This document shows positions 15,363 to 22,938 of a stretch of 36,286 nt of DNA, in pieces. How positions within the stretch are numbered: the stretch's first letter is position 1; each line of letters starts with the position of its first letter. The stretch is from Polaromonas sp. UBA5171 (lineage in GTDB: Bacteria; Pseudomonadota; Gammaproteobacteria; Burkholderiales; Burkholderiaceae_C), in the NCBI GenBank assembly GCA_002413395.1, contig DHWX01000036.1, positions 1-36,286 of the forward strand, read 5' to 3'. The notes beneath the pieces were generated by a model, which ran no database searches, was not told the DNA's origin, and saw only the letters and a program-made list of their open reading frames with translations. The translations under genes and the position numbers were made by a program.

Positions 15363-16438
15363 TGCTGAAACCTCCGCAAAGCCAGGCCACACGACGTCAG
15401 ATAAGACGGTGCCGCGCGCCGCATTTTCTTTTCCTGCACGCTGTTGCCCAGTTCCATCCCCGCAAAGGGGTTGACCAGCAGGCAGGCAAACGAGGTCTGC
15501 TGTGTCACGGCATCGGTCAGACCAGGCAGAGCCGATGAGCCGCCCGCCAGCATCACGTAGTTGACTTTGTTATGCGGAGTACTGGTAAAGAAAAATTGAA
15601 GCGCCCGTCCGATTTCCTGTGCCAGGCTCTCGACAAAAGGCTTGAGAACACCAGACTCATAATCTTGCGGCAAATCGCTGCTGCGTTTTTTGCTCTCCGC
15701 CTCTTCAGGTGAAAAACCGTACTGGTGCACGATCAGTTGCGTTAGTTGGGCCCCACCAAAGGCCTGATCCCGCTCATACAGCACATCATCATTGCAGAAG
15801 ACCTGCATGCTGGTGGTCAACGCGCCTACTTCAAACAGGGCCACCATGGTGTCCGCCTCCCGGTTAGGCAGGCTCTCAATCAGGCGAGCCGCTGCCAGAC
15901 GCGAAGCGTAGGACTCCACATCCATGATGACCGGCTTGAGCCCGGCAGCTTCCGCCAGTCCCTGCCTGTCCTGCACTTTTTCCTTGCGCGAAGCGGCAAT
16001 CAGCACCTCAACGTCGCCGCTGGACGTGGAACTGGGCCCCACCACGCAAAAATCCAGACTGACCTCATCGAGCGAGAATGGAATATATTGATTGGCCTCG
16101 GATTCAACCTGAAGTTCAAGTTCGTCATCGCTCAGGCCACCCGGCAGGATGATCTTTTTGCTGATGACGGCCGAGGCGGGCAATGCCATGGCCACGTTTC
16201 GGGTGCGCGTTCCACTCTTTTTGATCAAACGGCGCACGGCATCGGCCACTTCGTCAAACTTCTCGATATTGCCATCCATGATCCAGCCACGCTCCAGTGG
16301 CTCAATAGCGCAGCGATCGAGCAGCAAGGCGCCAGCCTTGTCGCGGCTCAACTCCACTAGTTTGACGCTGGACGAACTGACATCAAGACCCAGCAACGCG
16401 GGCTGTTGACGGTTGAATAACGACCCCAATGAGATCAA
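15359..16438 (-). CDS. pilM: Type IV pilus actin-like ATPase PilM
   Basis: A 359-residue cytoplasmic, FtsA/actin-fold nucleotide-binding protein that docks on the PilN N-terminal motif. The phosphate-1 loop LLGLDVSSSSVKLVEL is at the N-terminus, and VMLAGGSSALPGLTDAV marks the adenosine loop near the C-terminus. There is no ATG near the conserved start. TTG at 16438 is chosen because GGGGA lies at proper spacing and the product (MISLGSLFNRQ) fits the family; a TTG four codons earlier lacks such a site. First gene of the pilMNOPQ operon, divergent from mrcA. Confidence 0.94.
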   Translation of the reverse strand: MISLGSLFNRQQPALLGLDVSSSSVKLVELSRDKAGALLLDRCAIEPLERGWIMDGNIEKFDEVADAVRRLIKKSGTRTRNVAMALPASAVISKKIILPGGLSDDELELQVESEANQYIPFSLDEVSLDFCVVGPSSTSSGDVEVLIAASRKEKVQDRQGLAEAAGLKPVIMDVESYASRLAAARLIESLPNREADTMVALFEVGALTTSMQVFCNDDVLYERDQAFGGAQLTQLIVHQYGFSPEEAESKKRSSDLPQDYESGVLKPFVESLAQEIGRALQFFFTSTPHNKVNYVMLAGGSSALPGLTDAVTQQTSFACLLVNPFAGMELGNSVQEKKMRRAAPSYLTSCGLALRRFQQ

Positions 16439-16706
16439 GACAATCCCCAAATGACGGCTAATATGTAGCCCTGCATACTTAAGAAATCACATGAATAGTA
16501 GCAGCAAGCTCTTTGTACAGTAACGATTTTTCCCGTTTCTTACACTAGGAGCGTTGTCAAAAGCCGACGGTCTGGCCGAACCGAGCCGGGGCCAGCCTGG
16601 TCAAAGCAGTGTCTGCAAACGTAAAGATATGGCGTTCCAAAGGGTGCCTGATACGTTCAGGTCTCCCGGATTTTTATAATAGCCATGCCATATTACGATT
16701 GCCTAC
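16439..16706. promoter_or_regulatory. Divergent control region between pilM and mrcA
   Basis: The 268 bases between two divergent start codons must hold promoters for the pil operon and for mrcA. Toward mrcA there is a perfect -10 hexamer TATAAT at 16675-16680, 26 bases before the ATG; no good -35 sits 16-18 bases upstream of it. Toward pilM a consensus TTGACA lies at 16560-16555, but lacks a -10 at normal spacing, and a weak pair TTACTG / TACTAT with a 17-base spacer lies closer to the gene. None is certain. Confidence 0.4.
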
Positions 16707-19094
16707 ATGCCCTCCACGCCCTCTTCGCCTGATTCGACTCCCCTTGTGAAACAACACTCCTGGCAGCGTCAACTGTTCAAGTTCACCGCATGGGGCGCCG
16801 GTATTGTGCTGGCGGGAGCACTCTGTATTTCGCTGTTTGTGGCGGTTGCCCTGTCAGTGGCCTACCCGAATCTGCCGGATATTTCAGATCTGTCGGATTA
16901 CCGTCCCAAGCTGCCGCTGCGCGTCTTTTCAGCCGACGGCGTGATGATTGGCGAGTTTGGCGAAGAGCGTCGCAATCTCACCCCGATCAAGGATATCCCC
17001 CAAGTCATGAAAGACGCCGTGCTGGCGGTTGAAGACGCCCGCTTTTTTTCGCATGGCGGCGTTGATTACCTCGGCGTGATCCGCGCCGCCCTGGCCAATC
17101 TGGGACACGCAAAAAGCCAGGGCGCATCGACCATTACCATGCAGGTCGCCCGCAATGCTTACCTGTCAGCGGAGAAAAGTTACACCCGCAAGATTTATGA
17201 AATCCTGCTCACTTTCAAGCTGGAGCATTCGCTGACCAAAGACCAGATTCTTGAGATTTACATGAACCAGATTTTTCTGGGAAACCGGTCCTATGGCTTT
17301 GCGGCCGCCTCGGAGGCCTACTTTGGCAAGCCACTCAAAAATATTTCCATTGCCGAGGCCGCCATGCTGGCCGGCTTGCCCAAAGCCCCTTCTGCCTACA
17401 ACCCCATCATCAATCCCAAACGCGCCAAAGCCCGGCAACTCTACATCATTGACCGCATGCAGGAAAACGGCTTTATCACGGCGGATCAAGCCAAGGCCGC
17501 CAAAGAGGAAGAAATCAAGGTAAAAACCGGCCCGGACGCAGACCGCGTGCATGCGGAGTATGTCGCTGAAACCGTGCGCCAAATGGTCTACAACCAGTAC
17601 GGCAACGAAGCTTACACCCGCGGGCTCAATGTTTCCACCACCTTGCGCACGACCGACCAGTCGGTGGCCTACAAGGCCTTGCGCAAGGGCATCATGGATT
17701 ACGAACGCCGCCAGATCTACCGCGGACCAGAGAAATTCATTGACCTGCCGGCAAAACCGGAGGAATTGGAAAATGCGATTGACGACGCACTGGCTGACAA
17801 CCCCGACGATGGCGACGTGATGTCAGCGGTAGTACTGGAGGCCAGTCCCAAGCGAATTCTTGCGATACGCCAAAACAGCGAAACGGTGGAAATCACGGGA
17901 GAAGGCCTCAAGCCCGCGCAGTCGGGCCTGGCTGACAAGGCTGGCCCCAACATCAAAATTCGCCGCGGTGCCCTGATACGCGTGACCAAGACGATCAAGA
18001 ACACCTGGGAAATTACCCAGTTACCGGAAGTGGAAGGCGCTTTCGTGGCGCTGGATCCACGCGATGGCTCCATCCGCGCCCTGGTGGGTGGGTTTGATTT
18101 CGAAAAAAACAAATTCAACCACGTGACGCAGGCCTGGCGTCAGCCGGGCTCGAGCTTCAAGCCCTTCATCTATTCAGCAGCGCTGGAGAAGGGTTTCACC
18201 CCGGCCACGGTGGTCAATGACGCCCCGCTGTTTTTTGACGCCGGCGTGACGGGCGGCCAACCCTGGGAGCCGAAGAACTATGACGGCAAATTCGAAGGCC
18301 CCATGACTTTGCGCAACGGCCTGAAGAAATCAAAAAACATGATTTCCATTCGTATCCTGCAGGCCATTGGCACCCAGTATGCGCAGGACTGGATCACCCG
18401 CTTCGGTTTTGATGCGGACAAGCACCCCGCCTACCTCACCATGGCGCTGGGGGCAGGATCTGTCACGCCCATGCAAATGGCCACGGCATTTTCAGTTTTT
18501 GCCAACGGTGGCTACCGCGTCAACCCCTACCTGATCACAAAAATCACAGATCAACGCGGCAAGGTGCTGCTGGATACCAAACCGCCTGTGCTGGATGAGT
18601 CGGCCAGAGCCATTGACGCGCGCAATGCCTTCATCATGGACAGCCTGCTGCAGGAAGTCACCCGTTCGGGCACGGCAGCCCGGGCCCAGGCAACCCTCAA
18701 ACGCCCTGATCTTTTTGGTAAAACCGGCACCACGAATGACTCGATCGACACTTGGTTCGTGGGTTTTCAGCCAACACTCACGGCAGCAGTCTGGATGGGT
18801 TACGACGTGCCGCGCTCGCTCGGCGATCGGGAAACCGGCGGTGGCCTGAGCCTGCCGATCTGGATCAATTTCATGGAATACGCCCTCAAAGGCGTGCCGG
18901 TAGAAGACTACAAACCGCCTGAAGGCGTTGTGAATACCGGTGGCGAGTGGTACTACACCGAATACGCCAAGGGCGCCGGCGTGAGCAGCTTGGGCTTGCA
19001 GGGCCCAGCCGCGGCAGGTCAGCCCGGCGGGCCGATTGATGTATTGCCATCCTCCGATGATCGGAAGCGGATACTGGACCTGTTTAAAAATTGA
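16707..19094 (+). CDS. mrcA: Penicillin-binding protein 1A, bifunctional transglycosylase/transpeptidase
   Basis: A 795-residue class A penicillin-binding protein that polymerises lipid II into glycan strands and cross-links them in the periplasm. It has an N-terminal cytoplasmic tail, one membrane anchor (about residues 30-53), and the GT51 transglycosylase domain with VEDARFFSHGGVD (catalytic Glu109) and QGASTITMQVARN. An intervening OB-like region (about 310-440) is typical of PBP1a. The transpeptidase follows, with SSFK at 482-485 (nucleophile Ser482), SKN at 542-544 and KTGTT at 672-676. The ATG at 16707 has no clear ribosome binding site; a GTG at 16747 is out of this frame. It is divergent from pilM, a widespread arrangement, and followed by a strong terminator. 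Confidence 0.95.
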   Translation: MPSTPSSPDSTPLVKQHSWQRQLFKFTAWGAGIVLAGALCISLFVAVALSVAYPNLPDISDLSDYRPKLPLRVFSADGVMIGEFGEERRNLTPIKDIPQVMKDAVLAVEDARFFSHGGVDYLGVIRAALANLGHAKSQGASTITMQVARNAYLSAEKSYTRKIYEILLTFKLEHSLTKDQILEIYMNQIFLGNRSYGFAAASEAYFGKPLKNISIAEAAMLAGLPKAPSAYNPIINPKRAKARQLYIIDRMQENGFITADQAKAAKEEEIKVKTGPDADRVHAEYVAETVRQMVYNQYGNEAYTRGLNVSTTLRTTDQSVAYKALRKGIMDYERRQIYRGPEKFIDLPAKPEELENAIDDALADNPDDGDVMSAVVLEASPKRILAIRQNSETVEITGEGLKPAQSGLADKAGPNIKIRRGALIRVTKTIKNTWEITQLPEVEGAFVALDPRDGSIRALVGGFDFEKNKFNHVTQAWRQPGSSFKPFIYSAALEKGFTPATVVNDAPLFFDAGVTGGQPWEPKNYDGKFEGPMTLRNGLKKSKNMISIRILQAIGTQYAQDWITRFGFDADKHPAYLTMALGAGSVTPMQMATAFSVFANGGYRVNPYLITKITDQRGKVLLDTKPPVLDESARAIDARNAFIMDSLLQEVTRSGTAARAQATLKRPDLFGKTGTTNDSIDTWFVGFQPTLTAAVWMGYDVPRSLGDRETGGGLSLPIWINFMEYALKGVPVEDYKPPEGVVNTGGEWYYTEYAKGAGVSSLGLQGPAAAGQPGGPIDVLPSSDDRKRILDLFKN

Positions 19095-19115
19095 TCAGAA
19101 CAATTTCATGGCCAT

Positions 19116-19141
19116 GCGTCGCTGCGCGACGCCTGTTTTTA
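19116..19141 (+). terminator. Rho-independent terminator after mrcA
   Basis: Perfect 7-base stem GCGTCGC / GCGACGC (19116-19122 and 19126-19132) with a 3-base loop, followed by CTGTTTTTA. It begins 21 bases after the mrcA stop codon and points in the mrcA direction. It also separates mrcA from the convergent cyaY. Confidence 0.8.
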
Positions 19142-19165
19142 TTGCGCATTCAACCCGCCCGCGAA

Positions 19166-19501
19166 TCAGGCCGGAGTCTTGAAGGCGAGCAACTGGCCCG
19201 CCTGCTCGCTTGCGTGGCACGACAAATTGGCAAAAAATTCACTGGCGTCCTTGGTATCAATCCAGTAAGAGCTATTGAATTTGTAGTGAAACCCACCGGC
19301 TTTGGCGGCCATCCAGATTTCATGCAATGGTTTTTGCAGGTTGACGACGATCTGGCTGCGGTTTGAAAATGTCAGCGTGATCATGCCGCCGCTGCGCTGG
19401 CTGTCAATGTCGGCATCGGTCTCGTCATTGATCCGGTCGCAGGCCAGCTCAACCGCCTTCAGCACACGCTCAGCCAAGTCCTGATATTCAAGGTCCGTCA
19501 T
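19166..19501 (-). CDS. cyaY: Iron-sulfur cluster assembly protein CyaY (frataxin)
   Basis: A 111-residue bacterial frataxin homologue, which binds iron and regulates cysteine desulfurase IscS during Fe-S cluster assembly. Recognised from MTDLEYQDLAERVLKAVELA, the acidic first helix with DETDADIDSQRSGG, the strand TLTFSNRSQIVVNLQKPLHE with its EIWMAAKAGGFHYKF continuation, and the WIDTKDASEFFANL C-terminal helix. Length is standard. The ATG is at 19501, and GGGA lies upstream. It is head to head with lptM with only 12 bases between the two start codons. Confidence 0.95.
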   Translation of the reverse strand: MTDLEYQDLAERVLKAVELACDRINDETDADIDSQRSGGMITLTFSNRSQIVVNLQKPLHEIWMAAKAGGFHYKFNSSYWIDTKDASEFFANLSCHASEQAGQLLAFKTPA

Positions 19502-19513
19502 TACAATCCCGTG

Positions 19514-19759
19514 ATGGTTTTATCTTCACAAATTTTAGGTCGCCTTCGTGCCGGCGTTCAATCCCATGGCTGTGTTGCTGTTTTGGCCGGCGCCATGATG
19601 CTCGCCGGTTGCGGCCAGAAAGGGCCGCTGTTCCTGCCGCTGCCACCGATCGCCTCGCCAGTAACTGCCAAAACAAATTTCTGGCGTAATTCCCAAAGCG
19701 GTCACGCCTGCTTCGCCCGCCTCAGCGCCCGAATGATCCGCTTGGCGATTTGCACATGA
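19514..19759 (+). CDS. lptM: LptM-type small lipoprotein (YifL family), probably frameshifted near its 3' end
   Basis: A small lipoprotein with lipobox and family signature LAGCGQKGPLFLP (Cys33). LptM helps LptD mature and assemble with LptE in the outer membrane. The signal peptide begins at ATG 19514 (a GTG one codon earlier is possible). As written the frame runs to TGA 19757-19759, overlapping the lysA ATG, but its last 30 residues (KTNFWRNSQSGHACFARL...) look unlike the family. The next frame, entered after its stop at 19662-19664, reads LPKQISGVIPKAVTPASPAS then APE and stops at 19734-19736, the Pro/Ala-rich tail expected. One base is therefore probably extra near 19660-19690. The N-terminal half is unaffected. 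Confidence 0.75.
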   Translation: MVLSSQILGRLRAGVQSHGCVAVLAGAMMLAGCGQKGPLFLPLPPIASPVTAKTNFWRNSQSGHACFARLSARMIRLAICT

Positions 19760-21051
19760 CATCCAACATCCTTCCCGGTCATCCCCATTTTGCGTACCGT
19801 AGCGACGCGCTGTTTGCCGAAGACGTGCGTCTCGGTGAACTGGCCCAGTTGCATGGCACGCCATTGTTTGTCTATTCAAAAGCCGCCATGCTGTCGGCGC
19901 TGGCAGCTTACCAGCGCGGTTTTGACGGACGCGATGCGCAGATCTGCTATGCCATGAAAGCCAACTCCTCACTCGGTGTGCTCCAGGTGTTTGCCCAGGC
20001 CGGATGCGGTTTTGACATTGTGTCGGGTGGCGAGCTGGCGCGGGTGCTGGCCGCAGGCGGCGAGGCCCGGAAAATTATTTTCTCAGGCGTCGGCAAAACG
20101 CGCGATGAAATGCGCCAGGCATTGGCGGCTGGCATCGGCTGCTTCAACGTCGAAAGCGAAGCAGAACTCAATGTGCTGTCTGACGTTGCAAGCGCGATAA
20201 ATCTGCGCGCGCCAGTGAGCATTCGGGTCAATCCCGATGTCGACCCCAAAACGCATCCCTACATTTCCACGGGTCTGAAAGACAACAAGTTTGGCGTTGC
20301 GCATGAAAACGCATTGCGCGTTTACCGGCATGCGGCGTCACTCAAAGGTCTGCGAGTGGTTGGAATCGATTGCCATATCGGTTCACAGATCACTGCCGCT
20401 GAGCCGTATCTCGACGCCATGGACCGGGTCCTTGACCTGGTGGCCGCGATTGAAGCCGCAGGCATCGCGCTGACGCACATTGACTTCGGCGGCGGCCTGG
20501 GCATTGATTACAACCACGACACGCCGCCCGCGGCTGACGCGCTATGGCGGCAACTGCTGGCCAAACTCGACGCGCGCGGCTATGGCGGCAAGAAACTGAT
20601 GATCGAACCCGGCCGCTCGCTGGTCGGCAATGCCGGCGTCTGCCTGACCGAGGTGCTGTACTTGAAGCCTGGCGGGCAGAAAAATTTCTGCATCATCGAT
20701 GCCGCCATGAACGACCTGCCGCGACCGGCCCTGTACCAGGCTTTTCACGCCATCGTCCCGCTCTCACTGTCTGGTAAAACGGCGGCTGCCACCGTCCAAG
20801 CCACTTACGACGTGGTCGGCCCGATCTGTGAAAGCGGTGACTGGATTGGCCATAACCGCGCCCTGCGCGTTGCCGCGGGCGACTATCTGGCTGTGATGTC
20901 AGCGGGCGCTTACTGCATGAGCATGGCCAGCAATTACAACACCCGCGGCCGCGCCGCCGAACTGCTGGTCGATGGCAGCCACGCGCACCTGATCCGCCGA
21001 CGCGAAACCACGCAGGATCAGATGCGCCAGGAACAGCTGGTGACCGGCTGA
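19756..21051 (+). CDS. lysA: Diaminopimelate decarboxylase
   Basis: A 431-residue PLP-dependent enzyme that converts meso-diaminopimelate to L-lysine, the last step of lysine synthesis. PLP is bound by Lys68 in CYAMKANSS; other landmarks are DIVSGGEL, the HIGSQI strand, THIDFGGGLGIDY (phosphate-binding glycines), EPGRSLVGNAG and the dimer-interface CESGDW. The start is the ATG at 19756; a TTG two codons upstream is less likely. It directly follows lptM, as in many proteobacteria, and its ATG overlaps the in-frame lptM stop. Confidence 0.96.
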   Translation: MTSNILPGHPHFAYRSDALFAEDVRLGELAQLHGTPLFVYSKAAMLSALAAYQRGFDGRDAQICYAMKANSSLGVLQVFAQAGCGFDIVSGGELARVLAAGGEARKIIFSGVGKTRDEMRQALAAGIGCFNVESEAELNVLSDVASAINLRAPVSIRVNPDVDPKTHPYISTGLKDNKFGVAHENALRVYRHAASLKGLRVVGIDCHIGSQITAAEPYLDAMDRVLDLVAAIEAAGIALTHIDFGGGLGIDYNHDTPPAADALWRQLLAKLDARGYGGKKLMIEPGRSLVGNAGVCLTEVLYLKPGGQKNFCIIDAAMNDLPRPALYQAFHAIVPLSLSGKTAAATVQATYDVVGPICESGDWIGHNRALRVAAGDYLAVMSAGAYCMSMASNYNTRGRAAELLVDGSHAHLIRRRETTQDQMRQEQLVTG

Positions 21052-21096
21052 CACCAGCAAGGCCGCGCACCCGAGGCGTCCAGGAGAAGTTTTGTT

Positions 21097-21110
21097 GCTA
21101 TGCTTATAGC
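21097..21110. repeat. Small hairpin, possibly part of a degenerate intergenic repeat
   Basis: GCTAT-GCTT-ATAGC (5-base stem, 4-base loop) lies in the 136-base gap between lysA and the convergent pseudouridine synthase gene. The surrounding TTTTGTTGCTATGCTTATAG resembles, from memory, short palindromic intergenic repeats scattered in Comamonadaceae genomes. A frame for a 48-residue peptide starts inside it (21100-21246), but it overlaps the neighbouring gene and is not supported. Confidence 0.25.
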
Positions 21111-21187
21111 CGCTTTGTACCTCAGTTATACGAAGAGCGATCTCAAGCCTGAAGGGCAACAACTTTCAGTCATTTTGGAAAACAAGG

Positions 21188-21916
21188 TTACCCTTGAACA
21201 CTGGCTAAATCGTCTGTTGTCAACCAACGCCACTGCCCCGGCTTGAGATCAGGTGGCAGTACCAGCGAACCAATGCGCGAGCGGTGCAGGCCCTCCACCC
21301 GGTTGCCGACTGCGGCAATCATGCGTTTGACCTGGTGGTACTTGCCCTCGGTCAGCGTCAAACGCAGTTGCAGTTCATCGGCCTTTTCGCAGGCAGCAGC
21401 CCGCACCGGCTTGGGGTCATCGTCCAGCACCACGCCAGCCAGCAGTCTCTGAATCTGCCGGTCATCCACCGGGTGCCTGGTGGTCACTTCATAGATTTTG
21501 GGTACATGACGTTTGGGCGAACTCATGCGGTGAATGAACTTGCCGTCGTCCGACAGCAACAGCAAGCCAGTGGTGTCCTGGTCCAGCCGCCCTACCGCCT
21601 GCACCCCTGCCGCCGCCCCGCCGCCGCGCTGGCGGATCGGGGCGGCCAGCAGTGTGTACACGCTGGGATAGGTGCCGGGCTTTTGCGAGCATTCATAGCC
21701 TGCGGGCTTATGCAGCATCAAATAGACCTTTTCGTGGTATTCCCACGCCACCCCCTGCACCGTGAAACGCAAACCATCTGTTTCAAATTCAATGGCTGGT
21801 TCTGCACAAGGAACACCAGCTACAGTCACCAACCCCTGCTGGATCAACCCGGCACAAACACGTCGCGTGCCAAAGCCCTGGGAGTAAAGAATATCGTCCA
21901 GCCGGATGTTTGCCAT
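21188..21916 (-). CDS. 16S rRNA-type pseudouridine synthase (RsuA/RluE family)
   Basis: A 242-residue RsuA-family pseudouridine synthase. The N-terminus is an S4 RNA-binding domain (MANIRLDDILYSQGFGTRRV, about residues 1-55). The catalytic domain contains YLMLHKPAGYECS, GRLDQDTTGLLLLSDDG with the catalytic Asp, KIYEVTTRHP, and LTEGKYHQVKRMIAAVGNRV then LHRSRIGSL. These are the RsuA-type motifs; the target is likely U516 of 16S rRNA, though an RluE/RluF-type target cannot be excluded. The ATG at 21916 starts the S4 domain directly. Convergent with lysA. Confidence 0.9.
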   Translation of the reverse strand: MANIRLDDILYSQGFGTRRVCAGLIQQGLVTVAGVPCAEPAIEFETDGLRFTVQGVAWEYHEKVYLMLHKPAGYECSQKPGTYPSVYTLLAAPIRQRGGGAAAGVQAVGRLDQDTTGLLLLSDDGKFIHRMSSPKRHVPKIYEVTTRHPVDDRQIQRLLAGVVLDDDPKPVRAAACEKADELQLRLTLTEGKYHQVKRMIAAVGNRVEGLHRSRIGSLVLPPDLKPGQWRWLTTDDLASVQG

Positions 21917-22059
21917 TCCTTGATTGTCGCCGACAGGAAAACCGCGGCGGAGAGGTTGCTATTGCTTGAGCGGGATCGATAAAAGCATGCTTTGCGTGAT
22001 TAATTTCTCTTGTTTCACACGTCACCTTGTCGTTACATTAGCTAACAAATACCTGAAAG

Positions 22060-22839
22060 ATGTGGCTTGTGGAAAATATCGCGACATGGTTATTGGCACT
22101 GATAGCAACGACGGTCGGCATGACTATCGGCGTTTTGCTGTGCCTGTACACGATTCGCCGAGCCGACCGCAAACGCCGGATGATTCCCAAACGGTGGCCA
22201 CTCAATCCGCGCGTGCTGGCCAACAGCCAGGAGCGCAGGGTATGGCGCTGGCTGATCCAGACTTTTTTTGACCATCACGTGATGGTCAAACTCCCGGTGA
22301 TACGTTTTACGCTGCTGCGCACCAGGGAGCAGGGTCTGCACTGGTACAAACTGCTCAGCGGTGTGCACTGCACCTTCACCATCTGCCGGTCTGACGGTCG
22401 TGTGGTCGGCTGTGTGGATCTACTGGGGCCCAATGGGCTGTCGCGCAGCAACCGGCACCTCAAGCAGACGTTGCTGCTGCAATGCGGCATTTCGTATTGG
22501 GTGCTGGAGCCCGACGGCCTGCCCACCGCAGAGGAAATCCGCACCGAGTTTCTGGGCGAAGCGGCCGCGTTGACACACCCGCCAGAGCCCGAACGCGATG
22601 AAGCCATGATCGCCGCCGCGCGCCAAAACCTGAGCGCGACCCTGGAACGCCAGCGCCGCAGCCGCAACAGCGACGTCTCTCCAATTACGTCAGGATATCC
22701 ACTCAGCCCCGGGGGTGACCCTGAAAACAGTCGGACCACCGACAGCAACTTCCCAGTATCCAGCGAATTCGGCTCAGGCTGGCACCAGCAAAATTCATTC
22801 TTGACGCCGCTAGATAGCCGCCGCTCCGAACTGCGCTGA
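22060..22839 (+). CDS. Membrane-anchored DUF2726 domain protein
   Basis: A 259-residue protein of unknown function. It has one N-terminal membrane segment (about residues 8-31, ATWLLALIATTVGMTIGVLL), followed by a basic stretch (RRADRKRRMIPKRWPLNP), so most of the protein is cytoplasmic. Residues about 52-165 resemble DUF2726: ERRVWRWL, HHVMVKLPVIRFT, WYKLLSGVHCTFTICRSDGR, VDLLGPNGLSRSNRHLKQTL and YWVLEPDGLPTAEEI. DUF2726 is distantly related to restriction-endonuclease-like folds in some proteins, but the acidic motif expected of a nuclease is not obvious here. The C-terminal 90 residues are low-complexity and probably disordered. The start at 22060 has only a weak GAAAG before it. Alone on its strand, upstream of livK with a 99-base gap. 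Confidence 0.8.
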   Translation: MWLVENIATWLLALIATTVGMTIGVLLCLYTIRRADRKRRMIPKRWPLNPRVLANSQERRVWRWLIQTFFDHHVMVKLPVIRFTLLRTREQGLHWYKLLSGVHCTFTICRSDGRVVGCVDLLGPNGLSRSNRHLKQTLLLQCGISYWVLEPDGLPTAEEIRTEFLGEAAALTHPPEPERDEAMIAAARQNLSATLERQRRSRNSDVSPITSGYPLSPGGDPENSRTTDSNFPVSSEFGSGWHQQNSFLTPLDSRRSELR

Positions 22840-22938
22840 CAAAATCCCAGGGGTCAAGACAGCCAATAGAAGAACGATGTTGAGAGATGTAAACTGATGC
22901 CTCCCTGCCTTTCAACATGCATTCCAAAGGACCCCAAA

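Noticed and set aside
16555..16560. Consensus TTGACA toward pilM
   Set aside because: No -10 hexamer at 16-18 bases; not called as a promoter by itself.
21100..21246. Possible 48-residue peptide in the lysA / pseudouridine synthase gap
   Set aside because: Overlaps the neighbouring gene antisense by about 60 bases, starts inside a hairpin and has a poorly spaced ribosome binding site.
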